Positions 28,901-35,924 of a stretch of DNA of 39,944 bases are shown here, one piece after another. The notes under the pieces are model-generated. The model saw only the letters and a list, made by a program, of their open reading frames with translations, ran no database searches and was not told the DNA's origin. The translations under genes were made by a program, and so were the position numbers. This DNA comes from Methanobacteriota archaeon (lineage in GTDB: Archaea; Thermoplasmatota; Poseidoniia; Poseidoniales; Poseidoniaceae), in contig JAAZXA010000095.1 of the NCBI GenBank assembly GCA_014240385.1, positions 1-39,944 on the forward strand, read 5' to 3'. The first letter of the stretch is position 1; every line of letters begins with the position of its first letter.

Positions 28901-30933
28901 ATGACTGTCCGAGCATCACAGGAACTTCTAGTAATGACAGCCTCGGATGTTTAGACAGCGATGGAGATGGTTGGAGCGATGCAGGAGATGACCTACCAAA
29001 TGATTCAACTCAATGGAATGACAGCGATGGGGATGGCTTTGGCGACCGCCAAACAGGAAATCTACCCGATGCTTGCCCCGCAGTAACTGGAACCTCAAAT
29101 CAAAATTCTACCTTTGGTTGCATTGATTCAGATGATGATGGCTGGGCAGATTTCCAAGATAAATTCCCTTCGGAATCCAGTCAATGGGCAGATGCCGATG
29201 GTGATGGTTATGGAGATGAGCCTAGCGGTGTTAATCCCGATTCCTGCCCTCAAGAATCCGGCACATCAACAGAAGATGGAATCCTCGGATGTAGTGATAG
29301 AGATGGAGATGGATGGGCTGACAGCATCGACAGTCTGCCAGATGAGGAAACTCAACACATCGATAGCGATAGCGACGGGTTTGGCGATTCCCAATCAGGG
29401 TTCCAACCAGATGATTGTCCATTCGTGCCTGGGAATTCAACCAACGACCGTTTTGGCTGTATCGATTCAGATGGAGATGGAATGAGTAATGATAACGATG
29501 ATTTCCCAAACGACCCTCTGCGTGCCGGTGATGCTGATGCTGATGGATTAGATGATGCACTGGAAGATGATTGCTCAAATGTCTTTGGAACTTCTACAAT
29601 TGACAGACTGGGTTGCCCAGATAGCGATGGAGATGGTGTGTCAGATACCGACCAATCGTGGACCACTAATCAAGGAGGTGATGCATTTCCAATGGATAAC
29701 AGCCAATGGGCAGATTCAGATGGCGATGGATATGGCGACGAATTACTAGGAACACAAGGGGATGCATGTAATACCGTTCAAGGCACCTCAAGTGCAGATA
29801 GATTTGGCTGCCCAGACTCAGATGGAGATGGGTGGTCTAATGCTGATTCCAACTGGCAAGTTGAAGATGGGGCTGATTCATTTCCGAATGAAATCAGTCA
29901 GTGGTCCGATATCGATGGAGATGGCATTGGAGACAATCAACTAGGTGCCCTACCAGATGATTGTCCAAGTGAATACGGCACATCAACTGAAGGATTACTC
30001 GGTTGCCTAGATTCTGATTCAGATGGCTGGGGAGATTCAGAAGATGCATTCGCAAATGATGCAAGCCAATGGCAAGATAGCGATGGGGATGGTTATGGAG
30101 ATAATTCCTCGGGAACTGATGGAGATGACTGCCCACAATTCAATGGCCCTTCCACAGTTCTCTTGAGAGGTTGTGCTGATACAGACCTCGATGGTTGGGA
30201 TGATTCAACTGATGCCTTCCCTGAAATCGCTAGTCAATGGATTGACCGCGATGGCGATGGCTGGGGTGATAACCAAACTATTGGAGCCTTGAGAATCGAT
30301 CATCATCCAGACGACCCAGAACAATGGTCATTGGATGTAGCCCTAAGTTGTTTACCACCTAGCTACGAAGTAGATATGGCGACTGCTGATGTTGCGGTAA
30401 TAACCTGCACATTATCAAATCAAGATGAAGTAGCATTACTGGTTATTTTGGTTTGGGATGTTCCGATGGGAGTAGATACTGGTGATGAGAGCCAATTAAT
30501 TCACCTAGCTGCCAAAGGAAGTTCTGATGCTGTTAAGCAGGTTTTTCTTAGAATAAGTGGTAAATCTGTTGGGGAATATATGACTGTCATCAAAATAGAA
30601 GACCCTGGTGGTGAACAAGCAATTGATACCCAAATCGTTGATATTATTGTTATTGATTCAACCCCCGGAAAAGAAGAACCTGAAGCTGAAAGTCAGAAAG
30701 AAGGCGAAGGGATCTTCGCAGGAATAAAAATGGATGCGCAAAATATCCGTTTAATCGTTGCTGGTTCAGTTCTTTTAATCCTCATTTGCGGAATAATCCT
30801 TCGAGTAGCCAATCCCAAAACTAAAGCCAAAAGGACAGGTACTGCTAAATTCAAGAGCAATAGGAATTTTATGCAGCCTCCACCTCCACCCCCACAAACT
30901 CAATGGCAAAAGGATTCATCTTGGCAGTATTAG
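25954..30933 (+). CDS. Secreted subtilase (S8) with thrombospondin type-3-like repeats and C-terminal TM anchor
   Basis: Signal peptide; catalytic D VTVADTGIDSG, H SGHGTHVSGSVLG, S GGTSMATPLTAGAVALL; ~12 DSDGDGW/YSD units; C-terminal IRLIVAGSVLLILICGIIL. Confidence 0.95.
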   Translation: MCSRYRSAIVVLSIFLIQLFSPLTVPVLAQKNVAENTQADLVGLEKIGITPILDKEHGWNGDAGQVWLRYRNAETISIEEWPSNSVNGWLVLQHSYPVPTTWVDELSNAGIECASFLPPNSFHCKVNSMKVEALEDLDVEAMMKLDPSDKLQSNVAPLLLGEMEQAFASKGILTVNIALSGTQWPDLPYKQDSLVLLHSHDGRFATATANSIGISLLANSEEIEWIEPRPVFSILNDVAQHWMAVDQVDNQNNISTINSAYNSVDGTGIIVTVADTGIDSGVNDSTMHGDFRDHTTGILSVPVPGSVQYWAQQYQGSWDDGASDEDSGHGTHVSGSVLGDGTESNGDIKGTAPEANLLFQATEQYVNFNSNAGVSDGYGLWAIPDDIRDLFDLAAENGSLVHTNSWGSSVAGEYTTSAMQADDAARTYANMSILFAASNDGEDTNSNGEVDLDSLGSPGTAKNVLTVGATENDRTTFCEGDGTCWYTGTWGNSYGSPISSDRTGGNANGMAAFSSRGPTDDSRLKPDVSAPGTWILSTKSRSTSDTGWSSYDSDYTYMGGTSMATPLTAGAVALLIQHLKQNVGHQDPSSALIKAIMAAGADDMTGQYNSATNGAGETAPNMHEGWGRVNMGVNANVSFLDGEALSTGEQLGFRFNVTQAIPDLRIILSWTDPASTSAASVNLVNDLDLSLKSPSGSWTNLSNDRDNLRGFDLSNPATGTWEVVVSGTSVPTGPQGFSLVLSRNFTIINGSTDDDMDGVDNDVDDCATTAGTSSQDRMGCIDSDGDGYSDADSTWTISDGADEFPQDSSQWVDIDGDGYGDNLVGNEGDSCTTIAGWSNLDRFGCLDSDEDGWSNPDSSWTTSNGADYCGMVVGTSNKDRNGCLDSDGDGYSDNDSTWTTNDGADAFINDSSQWSDVDLDGYGDNASGTTPDSCINTPGNSTIDRFGCLDTDNDGYSDGGDAFPNDPTRNADGDLDGFDDDEDDCPSITGTSSNDSLGCLDSDGDGWSDAGDDLPNDSTQWNDSDGDGFGDRQTGNLPDACPAVTGTSNQNSTFGCIDSDDDGWADFQDKFPSESSQWADADGDGYGDEPSGVNPDSCPQESGTSTEDGILGCSDRDGDGWADSIDSLPDEETQHIDSDSDGFGDSQSGFQPDDCPFVPGNSTNDRFGCIDSDGDGMSNDNDDFPNDPLRAGDADADGLDDALEDDCSNVFGTSTIDRLGCPDSDGDGVSDTDQSWTTNQGGDAFPMDNSQWADSDGDGYGDELLGTQGDACNTVQGTSSADRFGCPDSDGDGWSNADSNWQVEDGADSFPNEISQWSDIDGDGIGDNQLGALPDDCPSEYGTSTEGLLGCLDSDSDGWGDSEDAFANDASQWQDSDGDGYGDNSSGTDGDDCPQFNGPSTVLLRGCADTDLDGWDDSTDAFPEIASQWIDRDGDGWGDNQTIGALRIDHHPDDPEQWSLDVALSCLPPSYEVDMATADVAVITCTLSNQDEVALLVILVWDVPMGVDTGDESQLIHLAAKGSSDAVKQVFLRISGKSVGEYMTVIKIEDPGGEQAIDTQIVDIIVIDSTPGKEEPEAESQKEGEGIFAGIKMDAQNIRLIVAGSVLLILICGIILRVANPKTKAKRTGTAKFKSNRNFMQPPPPPPQTQWQKDSSWQY
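28204..30320 (+). repeat. ~12 thrombospondin type-3-like Ca-binding units inside the subtilase
   Basis: Recurring pattern DxCPxxxGTSxxDRxGCxDSDGDGWSDxxDxFPNDxSQWxDxDGDGYGDxxxG, counted from 12 'GC.D.D.DG' units. Confidence 0.88.
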
Positions 30934-30954
30934 TAAAATGACACGAACAAGGGA

Positions 30955-30993
30955 GGGGACCGAAACGAATACATTGAGGATTCGGTTCGCCCC
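30955..30993 (+). other. Potential stem-loop between subtilase stop and tRNA-Gly
   Basis: GGGG-ACCGAA ... TTCGGT-(TCG)-CCCC complementary arms, 16-nt loop; no following T tract. Confidence 0.35.
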
Positions 30994-31004
30994 GCCTGTA
31001 CAAC

Positions 31005-31075
31005 GCGGGTGTGGTGAAGTGGTATCACCTGAGGTTTCCAACCTCATGTCGTGGGTTCAATTCCCGCCACCCGCA
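31005..31075 (+). tRNA. tRNA-Gly (anticodon TCC)
   Basis: Acceptor GCGGGTG/CACCCGC perfect 7 bp; anticodon stem TGAGG/CCTCA with loop TTTCCAA; T arm GTGGG-TTCAATT-CCCGC; discriminator A; no encoded CCA. Confidence 0.92.
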
Positions 31076-33271
31076 CTTTTTCTCATCTTGATTTTGGCCT
31101 TTGCATCGCCAGCCATTCTAGGTGAAGTTCAGGCTGATGCAACTATCTCACAAGAAATCACCTCGACTGAAGTACACTTCAATGCCTCTGGACTTAACCA
31201 ACTCTCTACATCTGAACCACCTTCATCGGGTTCTCAAAGTGGAAGTGTGAGTCCTTTAGGAGGTACCGTCAAGGCAACATTTACCTCATATCCATTTTAC
31301 TATGATTTGACGCCTACAAATGATGAATGGACTGCAAGTATGTACCTCTCTGGTACGGGAAATGTGTGGATGAAAGTTATCCTTGAAACAAATACAGGAA
31401 TCATTGGAGAGGCCGACTCTACTGCACTCACTCTCAACGGAAATCCAAGCGAAGTAGTGGTTACTGGCAGTGGTTTTTCGGATGCAATAATCTCACAAGA
31501 TGCAACAATAACTCTAACTTACGAAATTAGAGGGAATACCGTTGCTAACGTCGACATGAAATGGGGCGAAGAGTTGTATCCTTCTCACTTGGAAATTGAA
31601 GGTGACTTTGTGCGCCCAACGGAAGTTAGAGTGGCTAATCCAGGTGAAGTTTTCGATGACGATGATGGCGATTATGGCAGAAGGAATATCATTGTTTCAG
31701 CAGATATTGAAACAAAAGTTGGCCTTAAGACAATGATGAGCCAAATGATTTTGTGGGTAAAGGATGGGGATTCAGAACTAGAGATATTGGAACCTGAGGT
31801 CGAGGGCGAAGAAGGTCAATACACGGTTAACTGGTTAATTCCAGAAATTGGCAATGGGAGTAATATTTCAGTAGTTGTTGCTTGGTTGGCCAATGATAAC
31901 GTTGTAAGATGGAACTCGACTACTTGGGAATGGGTCTTTCCCGTAGCAAGCGATGAACCTCTATTGAACCAAGGAACTTTGATAATTTTACAATTTTCAA
32001 CTGCCCCACTACTCCTGATAGTTGGGTACTGGTTATTGAAACGAAACCGAATGTTTTGTTCACAGAGTGGGGAGATTAAGGAACTCGAATACAGAGCCTT
32101 CAAAACTCTAATTTTCTCCACTTGTTGTTTCTTTATTGCAGTATTAAACATCATGTTCTTCATCGTCAATCATCACATACGAAATCTTGGTGCTGCAGAA
32201 TCTCAAATTATCCTTCATCTAGGAGTCCTTGCTCTAATCTATGGAGCCTCAGGTCCACTATGGGGAAGGATTGCCGATAAAACGGGAAACCGAAGATCAC
32301 TTGTCAAGATGGCTGGTATCATTGGAATTTCGGCATCACTATTGATGGCTCCAATGGGATTGTGGGCTTTTTTTGGAATGTCGGTTGTTTTGATGGCAGC
32401 CTTAGGAGTTCAACGTCTGCACTTTGCATTAGCCAGTGAGTGGTTTGAAGAGCAAAAAGGCGAGGCGATTGGGATTCTCTACGCCTTTGGCTATCTTGTC
32501 ACTGCAGTCTTTGCTGTAGTTGATGGTTCAATATATCAGTGGCTGGGTATTTGGGCGACTTGCATTACCTCGGCATTGCTTATCGCTGCGGGAACCATTT
32601 CATTCCTACGAATAGATACTGACAAAACTGAAACAATCCAAAAGAAAGTTGAATCTCATAATTTATCTTTGACGAAATTTGAATCAAAATGGGTGAAATG
32701 GTGCTTACTAGGGGCGATGCTAGTAGCAATCCCTCGTGGTGCCGTAGTCCTAACGAGTCCTCGTTATATCGAAACGAGGGGCTTTGATATTGCAATGACC
32801 TCATTATTCGAATCTTGGGCAATACTAGCCCTGATTGTTCTCTATGTTATAATTGGAAAAATATGCGACCGCCACGGGGCTGAACGAGTCCTTCTTGCTT
32901 CAGCCATTGCTTACGGCCTCCTTTGGTCATTCTTCAGCCTTGGACTATCACCATGGATGAGTGTTGCCATTTACTTAATCCCAATCGTACCACTACTATT
33001 AGTCTCAAATGATTCTCTACTCTCAAGATTCACCACCAAAGAAGAAAGAAATCGGGGCCTCGGTATGGCTGGTGCTGCTACATATATCGGTCAGGCAATC
33101 GGCATCGCCTTGATTGTGGGTCTGATGTCATGGTTTGAGTCATCAAACAGAAGCACCCTCGATGTTTACCATTTGGCATATCAATCTAACATCCCATTAT
33201 TCGCCCTTGCTGTAGCGGTTACAGCATGGCTAAGCATACGAATTGGCAAGGAACATTTGTCCAACGAGTAA
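31046..33271 (+). CDS. Secreted/extracytoplasmic N-terminal domain fused to a Major Facilitator Superfamily transporter
   Basis: ORF opens at 30938 but first plausible starts are ATG 31046 (inside tRNA: MSWVQFPPPALFLILILAFASPAILGEVQA) or a TTG just after the tRNA; MFS signature GPLWGRIADKTGNRRSLVK and many TM segments in the C-terminal half. Confidence 0.78.
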   Translation: MSWVQFPPPALFLILILAFASPAILGEVQADATISQEITSTEVHFNASGLNQLSTSEPPSSGSQSGSVSPLGGTVKATFTSYPFYYDLTPTNDEWTASMYLSGTGNVWMKVILETNTGIIGEADSTALTLNGNPSEVVVTGSGFSDAIISQDATITLTYEIRGNTVANVDMKWGEELYPSHLEIEGDFVRPTEVRVANPGEVFDDDDGDYGRRNIIVSADIETKVGLKTMMSQMILWVKDGDSELEILEPEVEGEEGQYTVNWLIPEIGNGSNISVVVAWLANDNVVRWNSTTWEWVFPVASDEPLLNQGTLIILQFSTAPLLLIVGYWLLKRNRMFCSQSGEIKELEYRAFKTLIFSTCCFFIAVLNIMFFIVNHHIRNLGAAESQIILHLGVLALIYGASGPLWGRIADKTGNRRSLVKMAGIIGISASLLMAPMGLWAFFGMSVVLMAALGVQRLHFALASEWFEEQKGEAIGILYAFGYLVTAVFAVVDGSIYQWLGIWATCITSALLIAAGTISFLRIDTDKTETIQKKVESHNLSLTKFESKWVKWCLLGAMLVAIPRGAVVLTSPRYIETRGFDIAMTSLFESWAILALIVLYVIIGKICDRHGAERVLLASAIAYGLLWSFFSLGLSPWMSVAIYLIPIVPLLLVSNDSLLSRFTTKEERNRGLGMAGAATYIGQAIGIALIVGLMSWFESSNRSTLDVYHLAYQSNIPLFALAVAVTAWLSIRIGKEHLSNE

Positions 33272-33309
33272 AGCGAACACTCAAAGGTATCAGTTGTCGG
33301 CCTTGGGAT

Positions 33310-34722
33310 ATGCGAAGACCTCAATCTTTGGTACTCGTCTTGGTCATAGTTGCTGCTGGACTTTCAGGTTGCTTTGGAACAGAAGCAGCAGATGCCGGAG
33401 TTAATTCTCTAAATCTACAAATTGCCCATGAGGATGCTGGCGTTGTCGCACTTCCTCGAGGACAGCCAATCGACTTCACTCTCTATGGGGAAGAAGGTGC
33501 TTGGTTAGAAGTTCCTGATGACGTGTTGATGTTTGTCAATCACAGTTTGGTACCAACTGGTTATCTCCATTTGGACGATGATGAAGAAGTGTATGGCCAG
33601 ATATTGGCAACCCCATATTCAATCGAACCAGTAATACTCAAAATGATGGCATTAGATGGAAGCAACATAGAAATTGAAGTTGCTTTAGAAAATGAGACAC
33701 CAATCGTCTCTGGCCAAGAATGGTACCAGAAGATGGATTTCATCACAAGTGTCTGTGATGATTCAAGCAAATGTGGAGCATATATCAACCGCTGGATGGG
33801 CTCTCCAAATCCAAACTTTGAGAGGGCGGCCTCATTCTTCCAAGGTCATTTTGCTGGTCTTGGTTATGAGACCCATATTCTGCGAGTTATTGACCACCTA
33901 AATCCAAGCGAACCTGAATCATTGAACATGATAGCATGGCAGGCAGGTCGCAATTCTTCATGTGTTCAAGGAATGGGCGCTCACATGGATATCGCGCCAC
34001 CTGGAGGGCCACCAGGGGGAGGAACATACGAAGGCGCCTACGACAATACTGCAGGTACTGTTAGCATGATGCTATTCGCAAAAGCCTTCAAAGAATTAGA
34101 TATTGAATTTGAATGCGATACTTTCCTTGCATTGTGGTCAAGTGAAGAAGAGGGGCTTAGAGGTTCCAAAGCATTTGCAGCAAATGACTGCGACTATTGC
34201 CTACCAAAGGACAAGGAATTGCGGTTTTACATTAACATGGACATGATGGGAATATCTTGGCCCGCAAAGAAATCCACAGGTGAGCCATTTCCTTACCACG
34301 CATGGAGTGGTCCGGATGAAGACCCTACTATTATTGAACAACCGATAACATACATCATGGAGCACGTAATCTTTGATGTCCAACATGCACCGAGAAACCT
34401 TACGATAGATGGGAGTTATGGTGCAGGTTGCGACCAACATTGGGATGAACACGATAACCTAACGATGGATGTTCACGAAGATACATTTGGCCGTTCGGAC
34501 CATGTTACTTTCAGGGACCTTGGAGCCCAGACAATATTTCATCTCGGCGCATATGATGCTGACTATGATGCCTATCATTCTCCTTCAGATACTTTAGACA
34601 ATATGGCTCAAGTTGTAGGCGGTCAAGAAGAATTGGAAAAATCGATTCAATTCGTTATGTGGAGCGCCTTTATGGAATTCCTCTTTGCAGACCAAGAACC
34701 ACTAATTCGAAATGTGGGGTGA
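33310..34722 (+). CDS. M28-family Zn aminopeptidase, lipoprotein
   Basis: Lipobox LSGC in MRRPQSLVLVLVIVAAGLSGCFG; MGAHMDI...YDNTAGTVSMM, WSSEEEGLRGSKAF, INMDMMG, H in FRDLGAQTIFHLGAYD. ORF track start 33226 overlaps the upstream MFS gene; 33310 preferred. Confidence 0.86.
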   Translation: MRRPQSLVLVLVIVAAGLSGCFGTEAADAGVNSLNLQIAHEDAGVVALPRGQPIDFTLYGEEGAWLEVPDDVLMFVNHSLVPTGYLHLDDDEEVYGQILATPYSIEPVILKMMALDGSNIEIEVALENETPIVSGQEWYQKMDFITSVCDDSSKCGAYINRWMGSPNPNFERAASFFQGHFAGLGYETHILRVIDHLNPSEPESLNMIAWQAGRNSSCVQGMGAHMDIAPPGGPPGGGTYEGAYDNTAGTVSMMLFAKAFKELDIEFECDTFLALWSSEEEGLRGSKAFAANDCDYCLPKDKELRFYINMDMMGISWPAKKSTGEPFPYHAWSGPDEDPTIIEQPITYIMEHVIFDVQHAPRNLTIDGSYGAGCDQHWDEHDNLTMDVHEDTFGRSDHVTFRDLGAQTIFHLGAYDADYDAYHSPSDTLDNMAQVVGGQEELEKSIQFVMWSAFMEFLFADQEPLIRNVG

Positions 34723-34728
34723 AATAGG

Positions 34729-35130
34729 TTGACCTCCACTGATGATGTAAAATCACTTTGGAAATGGATGACCTCTGGGGGATTAATAGCAAGCATGTGC
34801 TGCATTCCAAGTGTGGTAATGGTTGCATTTGGAATTTCGTCCATTGCCACTGCAGATGCATTATCAAAAACTCTTTACTTTGGAATTGCAAGACCCATTC
34901 TCTATGCAATTTCAACCTTAGTATTAGCATTTGGTTTATGGAAATATTTTCGTTCACAGGGGATATGTAGCCTTGAAGATGCAAAGCAACAACAGCAAAG
35001 AATCATCAATACTAGTATCTTAGTTTTGACTATAATGATAGTAGGATATATCATCTTTAATTATTTTATTTTGGAACTGATGGGAATCTTGGTAGGATTG
35101 CCTTGGGAAGAAGATGCATTGTGGAATTAG
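34729..35130 (+). CDS. Small membrane protein resembling MerT-type metal transporter (start TTG 34729 or ATG 34768)
   Basis: GGLIASMCCIPSVVMVAFGISSI...RPILYAISTLVLAFGLWKYFRSQGICS: vicinal CC in TM1 followed by RPI..., similar to the MerT layout. Confidence 0.5.
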   Translation: MTSTDDVKSLWKWMTSGGLIASMCCIPSVVMVAFGISSIATADALSKTLYFGIARPILYAISTLVLAFGLWKYFRSQGICSLEDAKQQQQRIINTSILVLTIMIVGYIIFNYFILELMGILVGLPWEEDALWN

Positions 35131-35924
35131 TCTCCAGCGCGTCTTGCTTGGCAAGCAACATCGAATATCAGATTACCAGCTTCGTCTCTCATGGCCTCTC
35201 TTGTAGCATCAAGAAGATCATCTTCATGGCTTCGTAATTGCGAACCTGCTACCCTCCAAGCTAGGCCAATTTGGAAATTTTCTTGTTGGAAATTTTCCAA
35301 TTGAATTTTCATTCCCTCAATATAAATTTCTTGGTTTGATATTGATTGGGGGATGGTGATGTTTCTAGGGTTCAAACCCATTCCTAGATGCATTGCTTTT
35401 TGCACTGCTTCCTTGCTAGTCCACAAGCGGATTGCTTCACTTGGGTTTGCCTTTAACCAATGTAATTCATCACCTTTACAGAACTCTGCAAAGGCGTTCT
35501 CAGCTATTCCGCGAACCTTAGATTCCCCATCTATTCCAACCCACCACCCAAATTCAATTAGTGCGATAATTGCATATCCTTCTGCATGCCCAATAGATAT
35601 TGCAGGAAGTGCTTCATTTTTGAAAACCCCTTGAATCCATTTCAAAGATGGGGCTCTGTTAGCATCTCTAACAACTTCTAGTTGGGATGAATCAAAACCC
35701 CAATTCTCTAATGCTTCTGCTAAAGCAGTTCGGCCTGCACGATGCTCAACTCTTCTCTTATCAGTTTTGAAGGTTGAATACTCATCAACATTTACCAATA
35801 TTGGCAATTCTTCATCCAAATTGGAACTCATTTGTTGAATGAGAATTTCGATACGCGGCGAATCTCTGATTCTAAGCATCAATATCCGCTCATTCTTCAA
35901 AACTGAAACGCATTTCATCAGCAA
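35127..35924 (-). CDS. 4'-phosphopantetheinyl transferase (Sfp superfamily); start could be 35879
   Basis: NRAPSLKW, ISIGHAEGYAIIAL, WWVGIDGE, RLWTSKEAVQKAMHLGMGLNPRNI motifs of Sfp-type PPTases; directly downstream of carrier-domain synthase. Confidence 0.83.
   Translation of the reverse strand: MLMKCVSVLKNERILMLRIRDSPRIEILIQQMSSNLDEELPILVNVDEYSTFKTDKRRVEHRAGRTALAEALENWGFDSSQLEVVRDANRAPSLKWIQGVFKNEALPAISIGHAEGYAIIALIEFGWWVGIDGESKVRGIAENAFAEFCKGDELHWLKANPSEAIRLWTSKEAVQKAMHLGMGLNPRNITIPQSISNQEIYIEGMKIQLENFQQENFQIGLAWRVAGSQLRSHEDDLLDATREAMRDEAGNLIFDVACQARRAGD

Noticed and set aside
28376-30136. Overlapping ORFs in other frames and strands across the subtilase repeats (e.g. His-rich minus ORFs at 28376-28672, 29231-29578, 29894-30136)
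   Set aside because: They are translations of the GATGGNGAT-type repeat DNA in non-coding frames; the +1659 aa subtilase explains the sequence.
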